NCBI RefSeq assembly: GCF_022682495.2
Contig: NC_071397.1
Coordinates: 7,655,082 to 7,719,081 of the forward strand
Length of the DNA: 64,000 nt
Direction: 5' to 3'
Source of the DNA: Desmodus rotundus
Lineage: Eukaryota; Chordata; Mammalia; Chiroptera; Phyllostomidae
Made by a program: the position numbers and the translations under genes. Shown piece after piece: positions 45,590 to 57,374 of the stretch. Numbering within the stretch: position 1 is the first letter of the stretch; the number at the start of each line of letters is the position of its first letter. Under the pieces are notes generated by a model. That model worked only from the letters and a program-made list of their open reading frames with translations. It was not told the origin of the DNA and made no database searches.

Positions 45590-45760
45590 TCTGGCACTTC
45601 ACACATCATCTCACTGAAAACATTTGATAACGCAATGCTACTTGCCCATTTTACAGGCAGAGAAACTGAGGCTAAGGAAGTTTATATAACTTGGTTCAAT
45701 GATTCGAGACAAAAGGCGAAGCTGGAATTCCAGTGCAGTTGTGCCCTACCCCATCGTGGA
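45590..45760 (-). repeat. MIR SINE
   Basis: Reverse MIR: cccattttacaggcagagaa, actgaggctaaggaagttta, then gctggaattccagtgcag. Confidence 0.82.
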
Positions 45761-46085
45761 CAACACTATTCTCAAGGTACAGAAAAAAGAAAGTGGCAAA
45801 ATTGCTATGGGAGTCCTTCAGAAGACATCTTTCCTAACAAAGGCAATGGAACACTTCTTGGAGTAGGTGCTACTGCTTGTGGCCTTGAATGACAGATGGT
45901 AGGATTCCAGCAGCTAGGGCTGGTTGTCTTACCAAGGGTGTCCCTGAAGACCAAAGACTCAAGGTGTTGTGGTAGACACAGGTGGATTATCAGAGCTGGG
46001 TAATCACAAACAATACTGGAATTAGGAGCTTTGAAAAGAAGGCCCTTCTGAAGGCCCCACTTTGAGAGGCACCCTTTTAAGAAGC
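45760..46085. other. Intronic sequence, nothing recognised
   Basis: No repeat or exon recognised. Confidence 0.4.
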
Positions 46086-46325
46086 TTGATTGCGGGCGTT
46101 AAGCACAAGGACTCTGGAGTCCGGCTCCTACAGGGCAACAGGTTCACCTGAACTTGGATCCTGGAGCTTCCATTCATTAGCTGTGTGACCTTGGGCAGGT
46201 TTACTGACCTGTCATACCTTCGTTTCCTCATCTGTAAAATTGGGTAATTTTGTGAAGACTGACGGTGTCACTCTGTAAAACGCTTAGCAGGGCTGGGCAT
46301 AAAGTGAGTTCTCAAAACAGTGTCA
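46085..46325 (+). repeat. MIR SINE, near full length
   Basis: Forward MIR: aagcacaaggactctggagt, attagctgtgtgaccttggg, tttcctcatctgtaaaattg, then ctgggcataaagtgagttct. Confidence 0.92.
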
Positions 46326-46329
46326 ACTG

Positions 46330-46930
46330 TTATAATTCTTGTTCTGTGCACTATCTTTAAGTTGCAATCGGCTGTTCCTAAACAGAAGCTTTGGTAAAGA
46401 ATAGATTTTAGACTGCTACTGAAATAAAAAACTAAACTATAAAATGTATTATTAAGCTCAGCACCCCCAGGAGACCTCCACAACTAGTTTAAGAAATTCT
46501 GTTGTTGGTTCATGGGTAGGAGTTAATGCAAGTACAGCTGGGATCTGGGAGCAGTAATTGAATCTTCCTCCGGCGTGGCTGCTCTGACTCCAGGTTTAGG
46601 CATGGGGGTAGCTTGGGCACAGGATGCCTCCAGTCCCAGGGGAGAGGTTGCCAGAGGCCAGAGGGGGTTTTTTTGAAGTGAAGAAAAGAGCCTTTCAAGA
46701 CAAAAGTGCCCAGGGCCCATAAAAATTACAAAGAAGCCCTGCTCTCGGTACGTTCGGATCACCTGCTATGGGGACCACAGAAAAAGGGTCTCCCACTCCT
46801 CTCTGATCACTATAAGCTTTTCAGAAACTCCTTCTCCAGCCTGTTCATTACCACTCAGCACCCTGCCCCGGTGCAGGTGCTATGTGCTCTGTTCATTAGG
46901 CTTCTGTCACTTAGGTTACATGTATTTAAT
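46330..46930. other. Intronic sequence, nothing recognised
   Basis: No repeat or exon recognised. Confidence 0.4.
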
Positions 46931-46934
46931 GTGC

Positions 46935-47240
46935 TAAGTCATTTGCAGCTATAAATATGTATTGAGCAGCTGTTGTGCTGGGCGCCACACAGAGTCTGAA
47001 TATATAGTTTCCTTCTGTCCTCTGGGAGACTACAATCTATTAAAGGCAAGACAGAGAGAGCCAGCACAGAGGGGATAGGGAAGGGTGTGCGGGGCAGGCG
47101 ACAGATGGCAGAAGCAACATCTGTCCTGCCTCCCTCCTCAAACGGAAACTAAGAAGCAGGGGCTGTGTCTCCCCTCACCCTGGGGCTCCCTGAGGTCAGG
47201 GTTGTGTGTACCTTCAGACTGGATCTCTCTGGTACCCAAG
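46935..47240 (+). repeat. Unassigned ancient repeat and L2 fragment
   Basis: 46935-47045 shares tgtattgagcagctgttgtg and ctctgggagactacaatcta with the family at 12120 and 56110. 47165-47240 has ggggctccctgaggtcaggg, an L2-type end. Confidence 0.5.
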
Positions 47241-47640
47241 TCCTATATTTACTCATCATGATAGTAGTTCTTCCTGAACACCAAATTTATGCTTCTTCTG
47301 TCCAAGGGATGAATACCCCTCTGACCTTCTCAGTCAGTGTAGGCTAAGCATGGCCCCACCCTGTGCCTCAGATTCCCGCATGTAAACATGACCATGAAGT
47401 GGCTTCAGGGATGAGCCCCACCCACCCTCAGTCTCTCTTCTTTCCCCCAAACAGACCCCCTTTGAGCACCACCATAGCACAGCCACCACTGCCTGGTGTG
47501 TTCTCTTCCACCTGTGCTAACTGGGGACCTGAGATTAATCTTAAAAAGTTTGTCCCCAAACCTACACTTTTCTGTAAACTTCTCAGAAGGCAAAGGGCTT
47601 GAGTTTGGCTTTAATAACTCCTGCTCTTCACAGTTTGAAG
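47240..47640. other. Intronic sequence, nothing recognised
   Basis: No repeat or exon recognised. Confidence 0.4.
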
Positions 47641-47644
47641 TGTA

Positions 47645-47800
47645 GATGATATCCTCGTCACCATCACCATCGCCATCCCCAAACCATTTTATCTCACCCC
47701 AGGTGGGGTGTGATAGTTATTCCTATGTTATATATGAGGTGAGCAAGGTTTGGAGAGGTGTTTAGGTGACCTTACTTGAGTCCCCCTCCTAGTAAGTGAC
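47645..47800 (-). repeat. MIR SINE with (CAT)n-rich edge
   Basis: An imperfect CACCAT run at 47657-47685, then ccattttatctcaccccagg, tatgaggtgagcaaggtttg and ggtgaccttacttgagtccc. Confidence 0.6.
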
Positions 47801-49070
47801 CACTTGCTTCTCTGGACTCTCAGAGGGCTCTGGGGTACATCAGAATCCACGGACACTAAGGCTCACCTACGTTCTTCTCCAGAGAGTCAACAAAACAGTA
47901 ATTACACTCACTTTCTAATCCAGTTCTTAACTGAGAGACGATGGGGAGCTCACCCCCAAGTTTTGAGTTTTAGGATGCGGAGGCTTGATGTGTCAAAGAT
48001 AAGAATACCCCCCATGTTAGAACACAAGCAGGTGAGAGATTAGGGGTGGGGGGGAGGCTGAGTGGTGTCCTTGACAACTTCCAGGTAAGGAAGGGAGTGT
48101 GAGCCCCAACTCCGCTCACTCCGCCTTGCAGCCTCAGGACTCAGAGGCCTGGCCGATTTGGGGAAGCAGATCGTACCTTCCCACTGTGGGTGGGAGAAGC
48201 AGGCGCAGTGCTCAGATGAGGCAGTGAGTTTTGTTTCTCCCGCATCTCCCCGACTCCTGCCTCGGGGTTTGGTGCTCAGCCAGCAAGCATTCCCCTCTAG
48301 ACCCCACCTCAACCAACCTCAGGTAAGGTGAAAAAAATTACTCTGATAATCAGAAGATCAGAGTGAGCTCGAAGCTAAAAGAGAGCCACGCCTGAGATGG
48401 TGGGACCACAGCAGCCCACACCACTCCCAATTGCCTCACGTGTACAAAGGGTATGTAGGGGTCGCGAGACCTCTGAACCCTCTTCCAGCCCTGATCTTTC
48501 AGGATCCTTAGCTTTCCGCAACACTCGAAAAGAGCAAATAAATCAATAATTAAGGTATTAATAGCTGATTAAAGTAAATGAGAATTTTTTTTGCACTGCC
48601 TTCACCAAGGAACTGAATCCTTAATAAAATTTAGGTGTGATCCCCTGACTTGTGGGGGTGGTATTTGCAGAGACTGCAAGGCTGGGATAATCTAGTCACT
48701 TCTCCTAATTCACATCACGTAAGTGCCTCCCACAATGTGACATAAAGCCAGGGAAGAGGAGTGCCTCTGGCTTACGTTCCCACACAGAGGAAGGAGCCCA
48801 GGAAATTGAACAGAGGATCCCTAGACCAGCGAAGGGGGACTGAGTCTATTTTGCTGAAGGAAGGAAACAAGGGCAACTTCCCACCGTATTGGGAGGGGTA
48901 ACAGGGAAGTCACATTGGAGAGTTGGGAGGGCAGTCAAATCAAGCAGCTCTACCTTAACACTCAGCATTGTGCTCTTCTTTCAACAGGTGACAGTACAGA
49001 GCCACCTGGTTGTCCTATAATGTCCACTCTCCCCTTCTTCCCTACTAGGGGATCCCCTAGTGTTATTTGG
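47800..49070. other. Intronic sequence, nothing recognised
   Basis: A short AT-rich patch at 48530-48600 (aaatcaataattaaggtatt) could be a conserved site. No gene supported. Confidence 0.4.
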
Positions 49071-49074
49071 CCAC

Positions 49075-49440
49075 AAGGCCTTGCAGAAAAAGACTACATT
49101 TCCCAGCCTCCTTGTACCTAGGGGAGGGGGGGTCATATGACAAGTTCTAGCCAGTGGACTGTAAGTGAATTCTTAGTAGGTGGTACCCTAGAGATGTCAG
49201 TAAAGAAAAAGCACAGCCTTCTTTGGGGAGGGGCCCAACTTTCTTAGTGACTGAACGTGGATGCCTGAATAGAGCTCGAGCAGCTAGCTCTCTTGGTCCC
49301 TATGTTGGTAGCTGTGCGTGGAGGATACAAAACAACCAAATAGAAGGAAGCTGTAGACCTGGTGATCGTAGCCCCACCACAAAGCCCTGGACTCCCTACA
49401 GTTTTTTTTATTATATCTTAAAATAAATAGTTTAAGACAC
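49075..49440 (+). repeat. LTR-like ancient repeat, family not certain
   Basis: Contains agactacatttcccagcctc, catatgacaagttctagcca and gtggactgtaagtgaattct. Same family as 24450 and 57375. Confidence 0.6.
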
Positions 49441-51105
49441 ATAAGAAGTTTCAAAAAGAGTCCCCATAGTTCACCCCACTTTCCCAGTGATACAAGTTAC
49501 ATACCCATAATTTGTTGTCAAAACAGGAAATTGACATTGTTAGAATGCTATTCAACCAACATAGATCTTACTTCCTGTAGTTTTTATTTGAGAGAGAAAT
49601 GATCGTCTTTCTCATTTGGGCCACTTTGTTTTGTTTTCTCACTCACAGTAAAATGTATTTCTCATTGCTACACTTTCCCAAAAGTATAAGATGGCATCCC
49701 AGCTCCATGCCTGAGAAAGGTACATGTTAGGCAGAAACAGCTCACCAGATGCAGGGAGTAACCAGACAACCCTCAGGGCAAAGTGGAGGAGTGCTTTCAA
49801 ACAGCAAGAAGCTCTGCACTGTCAAGTCATCTTTCCTTTGACTGTCCTCTCCGACCTTTTGCTCCACCACCCACCTTAGCAGGTATCTTGCTCCCCCACC
49901 CCTAACTCTGTGCTCACCCTTCTCCTGATGGAACCACATTCACACTTGCCGCCTACCTACCCCGAGCTCTGCATTCCCCTGCTAATTCACAGAGATCTGA
50001 GGTGCTCATTAGTGTTGCTGGCTCCTGGCCCATCAAAGTCACACGTCAGGAGAGAGGAGAGAAGGCGGGTGACATTTGTTGGTATTTTCAACTCGGGTAA
50101 AAACAAACAAATTGCACTGGAGTTAAATGTCAAAGGCCCTTGAGTGAATTGCAAGGGAGGGAGGGAGGAGCATCTCCGCTTGGGGACAGCCTTCTCCGTG
50201 TCCCTGAGTGGGCATCTGGGAGAGACGCAACTGTGCTGGAAGCCTGCAAGAAAGGTCATGTGCCCAGTGTTGGGCAATGTCCAGTTTCATCTGCCCTGTG
50301 GGCAGACTGGTTATACACAGGCAGTCCCCTAGTAAGGACACTCATCACTCGTTTACTCAACCAGGGAGCATCTACTAAGTACTGAGCACCGAGCACTCCT
50401 GACACGCAAAAGACTCAGCAACATGTGCTGAGGGGCAACCGGTGATGAAGCAAATATGACCACTCCTCACCTCCTGGAAATGGCTCCCCTTCATTGAGGA
50501 CAGGAGTTGTAGGAACATATAATGTAAGAATGAAATGATCATCATCATTCGGGGTAAAAGTTCTTTGGGGTCTCAAACAAAGGAAGGGAAAAAGGACAAG
50601 GGACAAATTTCGGAGGCTTGACTATGAATCCTGAAGGACAGGTAACATTTAGACATGCACAGATGTGGGTTAAAAGCACCATTCATCTCAAAGACAGCTT
50701 CAAGGCATCTTTACCCACATTACTTTTAGCTTTATTATCATTGCTCCCCCAAACTGGAGGGAAGTGCACTCACGGGAGCTAGATACACGTGACGTAATCT
50801 AGCACAGGAAGGGTTTCTGGGGCCTATGGACTTACTGCAAGAACATGCTGAATTTTGTGTGATCGTGCATTTTCCTAGGAAGAATGTCACAGCCCTCACC
50901 AGATTCTCCCAGGTGGAGATGAATCCTCCCAAAGTTGAACCCATGCTGTGGAAAGCTTGAACTCCAGGGTAAGACAACCATTTGGACATTTTACTTGTTT
51001 CTAGGCCTCTTCGTATTTTCCAATCTTAGGGTACCAGAAGAGACTCAACCTTTGTTGGAATGGCCGTCAGCTTCATCTGTGAGAAGAACTGAGGACCGGA
51101 AACAG
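49440..51105. other. Intronic sequence, largely unrecognised
   Basis: 49590-49760 resembles old L1-like AT-rich sequence but too weakly to call. 50345-50410 has actcgtttactcaaccaggg, similar to the repeat at 55985. Confidence 0.35.
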
Positions 51106-51109
51106 AAAC

Positions 51110-51762
51110 CTGTTGGATACTTGGATAAGGAAACCTCTTGGCAGGAAGAATTCTAAGATGGTCTTCGAGAGACCCACCTGTTATAGAATCCCCTCCCATT
51201 GAGTGTGAGGAAGTAGGATGCGGGGACTTGTGAATATGGTGAGATGTCACTCCCATTATATGTTATGTTAATTTATAGGGCAGGAGGATTTTGCAAATAT
51301 TATTAAGGAAGGCTTTTAATCAATAGGCTGAGTTAATCAAAAGGGAGATTGTCCTTCATGTAACTGACTTAATCAGGCCTTTAAAAGAGACTCAGCCTTT
51401 CCTAAAATCAGAGAATGGGTTCTCCTCCTTGCCTTAAAGAAGCAAACTACCATGTCGTGGAGAGGGCCAGGTGGCAGGGTACAGGTGGCAACTGCCAGGA
51501 GCTAAGGGAGACCCCCAGGTGACAACTACCAAGAAAGCAGGGCCTCAATCCTACAACCACAAGGAACTGAACTCTGCCAACATTCTGAGGGCACTTGGGA
51601 GTGGATATTTCCCTAACTGAGCCTCCCGTTACAAACGCCTTGATTCAGCCACGTGAGACACTGAGCAGAGGGTCGACGGAAACGGCGAGGCAATACATCG
51701 GTGTTGCTTGAAGCCACGATGTCAGCGGTAGTTTATTATGCAGCAAAATAAAACTGATGAGG
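51110..51762 (+). repeat. MLT1-type (MaLR) LTR
   Basis: Colinear LTR words: gaattctaagatggtcttcg, gacttgtgaatatggtgaga, gttaatcaaaagggagattg, acaaccacaaggaactgaac and gccttgattcagccacgtga. It ends gtagtttattatgcagcaaa then ataaaactgatga. An old solo LTR, non-coding. Confidence 0.82.
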
Positions 51763-51764
51763 AT

Positions 51765-52010
51765 GTCCAGAGGGGTGAATTCACTTCAGACTAAAAGGAA
51801 AAGGAAGCTAACTGCACAGAAGGCCAGAGGAGAAAGACACTGCCTTATGGAGACATGGATCTAGGAAAGAGAGACCAAGAGAAACTAGACCCGGGTATGC
51901 TAACAAGATTTGCTTCCTAAGTTGGAAATAGCCAGACTCGGTAGCCACACTAGTTACGTGTAATTGCTGTGACCCCTGTATCTTGTGTTCTCACGTGTGG
52001 AATAAAGTAA
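51765..52010. other. Intronic sequence, nothing recognised
   Basis: No repeat or exon recognised. Confidence 0.4.
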
Positions 52011-52011
52011 C

Positions 52012-52078
52012 AGTGACGATGACGATGAGGATGCTAACGATGATGATAGTGAAGATGATGGTGATGGCGATGATGAAA
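52012..52078 (+). repeat. Imperfect (GAT)n trinucleotide run
   Basis: GACGAT/GATGAT units with interruptions, directly before a MIR. Confidence 0.9.
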
Positions 52079-52084
52079 CAATAG

Positions 52085-52270
52085 TAACCTCTTGGTCCTT
52101 TACAGTTAACAAAAGTGGTATATTTATTGGCATGTTTGATTCTCCAAGAACCCTGGAGAGAATATTTTTAGCTCCACTTTACACATGAAGAAAATAAAAA
52201 CAGATCATTGAAGCCTCTCCACAGCTACACAGTTATTCAGCTGTCTGTCCAGGACCCAGACCAAAGACTC
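52085..52270 (-). repeat. MIR SINE
   Basis: Reverse MIR: ctccactttacacatgaaga, ccacagctacacagttattc, then caggacccagaccaaagact. Confidence 0.8.
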
Positions 52271-52970
52271 AAGACAAAAGAAGTATGAAAAAGGAGTAGC
52301 TGCTCCTTGGGTCAAGGCCAGAGAAACAAAGCCTCAAACGCAGCGAACAAGAGTGTTGGCACCTGGGGAAAACGGCATCCTAGAATTCCTCTCACTCCAT
52401 ACATGCTTTTCTCTCGTCTGTAAGTGGCCACACAGTTCTTCAGCTTTTTACTCGGTGAAAAATTAGGCTGGTCATTATCTGGCCCCTCCAGCCAACCCAC
52501 ACCCTCCCCTCTGCACCTCTTCCCACCACCCTCTCCCTTTTTTCTTCCTCCTCTTCCCCTGCTGAAATGTTCATGTTCTAATTCCCAGTTTCTGCCCACT
52601 AAGAATACCATTGCCATATGGAGGGATGAATGAATAATGGTGGCTGTATATTCCTGTCTCCAAGCCAAGAGAAAGTGTGCATTTTAAGAGGGTTTTCCCA
52701 CAGCCCAAATCCAAAGGAAGGATACTAATTATGTGGGTTTGAGGCCCTGAAATATAAGACGCTGCCTACTCTGGAAGAAAGCCCAGCATCTCACAAGGAG
52801 GTTCTGGGAATGAGACGAGCCTTTCTCTACCCAAAATGACTCTCCTATCAGTCACGTAAGTAAATATTTGTCGTTATTCCTGGGGAAAAGGACACGGCAC
52901 TTGCCTTATTGTTGGCCTAGGGCTACATCAGGAATTAGAAAAATGTTTATAAAGCTTAAGATACCATGAT
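52270..52970. other. Intronic sequence, nothing recognised
   Basis: C/T-rich patch at 52490-52560. No gene supported. Confidence 0.4.
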
Positions 52971-52974
52971 TTGC

Positions 52975-53400
52975 CATGGGATCTTGTTCAAAACACTTGC
53001 GGTTAATAGGTCCGGCGCTCACCGACACCCAGCCCTCCCCTCTGCCCCGTCCAGACAGCACTTGTCGGACCCCCTGCCAGTGTGTGGGCTCTGTGACTGT
53101 GTCTGGCCAATGGAGTGTGAGCAGGCAATGTGTCATAGTCAGACATGACTATCCAAGTCTCGCTTTCGCTCTGCCGTGAGGACCAAGGAGCCTGCGTGTT
53201 CCCGATGGTGACGCTACGGGAAGACAGAGTATCATTAGCCCGAATCTTTGAGGAGGACGTGGGGGACAGGTACCCTGAAGAGCCACTCAGGCCCCCAGTG
53301 GATTTTGTGTGGATGAGGAGTAAACCTTTGCTGTGTTGTGGCACTGAGATTTGGGGGGCTGCTTGTTACTAAATCATAACTAGCTTAATTCTAACGAAGG
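52975..53400 (+). repeat. LTR-like ancient repeat, family not certain
   Basis: Contains tgtctggccaatggagtgtg, gaggagtaaacctttgctg and cactgagatttggggggctg, then ttgttactaaatcata. This end motif is shared by a large group of old mammalian LTR-like repeats. Confidence 0.65.
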
Positions 53401-54285
53401 CATCATTTAACTTCACTGAGACTGTCTTCTCTGCTATCACATGTGGAGAAAACCTTCATCCTAGGGTGGGCCTTTATGCTCAGCTTCTCTACCGGTTCCC
53501 ATCTGTTGGGAAGCAGATGTGCCAGCCACACAGCTCCAACCACGCAGATAAGCACAACACACAAGGGCAGCGTGGAACCGCAAAACAGACGGATTCTGGG
53601 TCCTAACGACTGCCAATCACAGCTGCCCCAGCAGCCTGAACCAGCTAGCCTGCTATGTGAAAGGAAAACGCACTTCCATTTTATTTAGGTCACTTTCTCT
53701 GGGGATTCTTTGTTGCAGACATTACATCTTTAACGGATACACTGGATAAAAAGATGCTGAAGCGAATGTTTTGGTGTATTTCACACGTGCTTCCCAAAAC
53801 CCAGAGGACCCACGGCAACGAAAGCCGTCTTTCTTGATTGTAAGCCTGGCTAACGATCTCTGCCTTCCCTAAAAAGAAGATCCTGGTCCCTCTCCTGGGC
53901 AGGCAGGCTGGGGGTCCTAAAGGGCCTGGCAATCTGTTGCTCCCATCATTTAATAGCCCTCGCTTTCCCCAATAAGCCAAGGAAACTGTCCTTCTACCTT
54001 CACTACCACATTCTCAATGGAGTGGACGAAGCCTATGTATGATAGGGCTGTCACAAGAGTAAAGTCTTGTACCAGAGTAGCTGCCACTGAAGGGGATGAC
54101 AGGTTCCCCGGGTCTCCCAGACCAGGGGATGATGGAAAAGAGTAAGGGGGGGGCTGTGTATAATGTGTAACTCACTTGTAAATTGTGGTTAAACTGCAAA
54201 CTGTCTTTTTATGTAAACAGAGAGATTTCACGTACAAATAGAAACATGTGCCCTTGGCTGTGAACTTCTCTTCATGCACACCCAC
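53400..54285. other. Intronic sequence, nothing recognised
   Basis: No repeat or exon recognised. Confidence 0.4.
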
Positions 54286-54289
54286 TCTC

Positions 54290-54475
54290 TTCTGCTTCCT
54301 AATGGCCTCCAGCTCATTTCTGCAGGTCCTATCTTATCAGTCTTTCAGGGCCCAGAACAAATGCCACCTCTCCCCCTCATAAAACCCCCGCAATCAGATC
54401 AATGGCTCCCTTCTCCAAACTGCTAAAGGCATTTTACTGTGCTTATTTAGGGACCCTTTCTGCTTTGTGGATGAG
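54290..54475 (+). repeat. L2 LINE fragment
   Basis: Contains gtctttcagggcccagaaca, aatgccacctctccccctca and ttactgtgcttatttaggga. Confidence 0.65.
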
Positions 54476-54502
54476 GATGGATAATGAAGGCTATGGAGTG
54501 GC

Positions 54503-54737
54503 TGGAGAGAGGATTTTGTTTTTTAAGATTTTATTTATTTATTTTTAGGGAGAGGGAAAGGGAGGGAGAAAGAGAGGGAGATAAACATCCATGTGTGGTT
54601 GCCTCTCGTGCACCCCTATCAGGAACCTGGCCCACAACCCAGGCATGTGCCCCAACTGGGAATCAAACCGGCGACCCTTTGGTTCACAGGCCTGTGCACA
54701 GTCCACTGAGCTACACCAGCTGGGTTGGAGAGAGGAT
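54503..54737 (-). mobile_element. VES-type SINE with perfect 12-bp target-site duplication
   Basis: Body 54515-54725 in reverse orientation: ttaagattttatttatttat, gagggagaaagagagggag, gttgcctctcgtgcacccc, then the tRNA-like head with ctttggttcacaggcctgtg and tgagctacaccagctgggt. The flanks tggagagaggat (54503-54514 and 54726-54737) are identical. Probably the youngest SINE here. Confidence 0.95.
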
Positions 54738-54769
54738 CTTTTAATGAGTACATGAAATGTTTGTCTGGG

Positions 54770-54960
54770 GCATTCTGCTAGGGGACTCAGATGCATGATC
54801 TCACTTGATTCTTGTGTCAACCCTATGAATCAGGGGCTATGATTACCTCTGCTTTAATGAGGAGGACACTGCAGGACACAGAAGGTAAGCAACTCGTGGT
54901 CACCCAGTTAGCCACTGGTGGAGAAGAGATCCCAACCTAGGAAGCTGCGGGGGCAAGCTG
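54770..54960 (-). repeat. MIR SINE
   Basis: Reverse MIR: gatgcatgatctcacttgat, gtcaaccctatgaatcaggg, then acctctgctttaatgaggag and ggtcacccagttagccactg. Confidence 0.82.
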
Positions 54961-55490
54961 ACAGTTATAATCAGTGCATAACACTCATGAAATGGACAAG
55001 CGTGTGCCAGCGGAGCTGGGCGCAAGGGAAGTGTCCACACCAGAGCAGGCAGCTGCAGACAGGAGCAGGCGCCACTCCTAAAGCCCCTGTGTGAAGTTCC
55101 ATCACAGGGGCTCCCTTGCTTAGGTTTCTACCAACAGCAGGCTTGAGCTTTGAGTTACTCAGCAGAGATGGTAAAGCAATTCTGTCAAGGAAGCCAAATA
55201 TCTGTTCAATGTAGCAAAAAATCAGTCACCAGGGGACTGACCACAGACCCAGGGCTCCTTCCAGGCGGCAGATTTTTCCCCAGGCCCCAGATGATGAAAA
55301 AGATGCTGTCCTAATTCCGAGACTGTATTTTGTATGCTCCCCTCTGATTGGATGGTGGGACTCACACCTTAACAGCAGCCCCAAGGACCTCCTGTGAGCA
55401 AAGGAGGGGGAGACCCTGTGGGGTCTAAAGTGTGTGTTACACTGGAGAGCCAATTCAACCCAGATCCAAATAGCACATTCCCAATCTGGG
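54960..55490. other. Intronic sequence, nothing recognised
   Basis: No repeat or exon recognised. Confidence 0.4.
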
Positions 55491-55494
55491 TGGT

Positions 55495-55650
55495 GAGTTC
55501 CGTGCTGCCTGCTGTAGAAATGCAAATTGCCATAATAAATGCCGATTATCCCAATTACCTCTAATTGTCTGGCTTGTGTAGCAAGATCATTACCATAGCA
55601 GAGACCTATAAGGGAGAGGGTGCATTTAACAGAATACCTTATCCAGGAGT
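55495..55650. promoter_or_regulatory. Candidate conserved non-coding element with octamer
   Basis: Repeat-free block holding a perfect POU-type octamer ATGCAAAT at 55520-55527, then gattatcccaattacctct and taattgtctgg. Reads like a conserved enhancer core; function is inferred. Confidence 0.28.
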
Positions 55651-55688
55651 TTGGGTGAGAAATGAAATAGGTAAACCAGCCCTGGAAG

Positions 55689-55702
55689 CCCCCCCCCCCC
55701 CC
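55689..55702 (+). repeat. Poly-C run (14 C)
   Basis: Uninterrupted C run followed by gcccccg. Confidence 0.95.
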
Positions 55703-55984
55703 GCCCCCGTGATCCCTGGGACTGCTCACCACAGAAAGACAAGGAGACCTCATAGTCTCCCAGCTATTGGGGACAGCGCTGATGCAGTGACATCTTTATG
55801 CAATGGTCATTAAATGCTATTTTAAAAATTGGCTGTGTGCTAGAGAGATAAGGGCCGAGAATATATGCCTGTTCTTCATGCTTTCTTCCTTCTGGCCAGC
55901 TGGGTTTGTGGAATAGCTAGGGAAGAGGGGATGGGGCTATTGGATGGAGTAACATTACTTTCCATCATAGTAATGGAACATTTG

Positions 55985-56345
55985 ATTGGTCCATTTATTT
56001 AATCAGGGAGCATATACCAAGCATCTGGAAACACAGAATTTTAGAGCCAAAATGACACTGGAAATTATACACACTGTAGTACAACAATTGTACCAGGTGA
56101 TTTTATTCCTTCCTGTAGCAAATAATTTGTTGAGCTTCAACCACTGTAGAACAATGCCAGGCACTGTTCTAGGCCCTGGGAATACAGCACTAAGTAAACC
56201 AGACCCCCTCACCCCCCCTCCAAGAAAAATCCTGCCTTCACAGAGTCCATATTCTGGTTTGGGGAGACGGAGAATAAATGAGATAAACAAATGACCAACA
56301 TAATAGAAGGTGGTAAGTGCTGAAGAGAAAAATAAAGCAGGAGAG
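55985..56345 (+). repeat. Mammalian-wide ancient repeat, unassigned
   Basis: Contains agaacaatgccaggcactgt, tctaggccctgggaatacag, cttcacagagtccatattct and gaagagaaaaataaagcagg. Same family as 12120. The 56030-56110 part is less clear. Confidence 0.6.
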
Positions 56346-57155
56346 GCGAGGAAGATTACCGATTGATCACCAGGGTCGGGGTTGACATTTAACGTAATTC
56401 TGGTGACATGGAAGAACACAACACAAAACCTTCAACGGTAGTATAATGATAGACTGTCCCTGCCTACGTATATTTTTAAAACCATTCTTTCAGTCAGTAC
56501 CTGAATAAACTAGAGAAAATGTGGTGTAAGACAGAACAAATGTGGGCACCAGCTATCCTCAAGTGCGTTCCTAAGGTCTTGCTGTGGTTGTGTAGACTTA
56601 GTTTTTATTAGCTTAGGTAAGATCACAAGTCTTGCTGGGACCTTTAAATTCTGTTACAGTATTGATTAAGGCTGAGCAAATGCAAAACATAAGATGTGCA
56701 CATACTCTTGTGAAATTAAAACGTTTCAGTTGTACTGATAGAGCAATAATTACTCTGAAGAACTGCAGGTAGCTCGGCTAAAACAAGAAACAATTGCATT
56801 GCCAAAGAAGAGGAGAACAGGGCCTAAGCAATGAATCGGGGATGGTTGCCCTGTGTTGGGTTCTTGACCCTGTCTTGGTCCAAGGAGAGAAGCGTAGGAG
56901 AGCTCAGACGAGGAATGCAGGAGAGCCCCAGGAGGGCTGCACGTAGGAGTGTGTGGAATGCAAAGGAAGCTATGGAAATTCCTCCTTGCTCTCTTGTAGG
57001 ACTCCAGGTACAACTTCTTTTCCTTCTTCTATCTCATGGGGGTTTGTTTGTTTGTTTGTTTGTTTTTTTACTGTGCATCTCATTTAGTCCTTCCTTGTAA
57101 AGCAATTCTGACTCATAAATGGAACCACAATGAACACAATCGCAGTAATACCTCA
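56345..57155. other. Intronic sequence, nothing recognised
   Basis: A (GTTT)n run at 57041-57066. The part 56640-56800 is repeat-free and AT-rich (gagcaaatgcaaaacat, gcaataattactctgaag) and may be a conserved block. Confidence 0.4.
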
Positions 57156-57159
57156 CAAA

Positions 57160-57310
57160 TAACTGCATTTTACAATTTACAGATTTTTATGTCCATTATC
57201 TCATTGAACCCTCACAAGAATCCTATGTCTCTGTTTACGGATAAAGGTACCAGTGCTCAGAGGAGGTGCCCAAAGTGACATCTAAGAGCGAACGAAGCTA
57301 GGCCGGTCTG
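57160..57310 (-). repeat. MIR SINE
   Basis: Reverse MIR: tccattatctcattgaaccc, tcacaagaatcctatgtctc, then gtgctcagaggaggtgccca. Confidence 0.8.
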
Positions 57311-57374
57311 GACACAATGCACACATCCACCGTTCCTCATCACGACCAGTTGCCTATAGTCCACTGTGTCCTTT

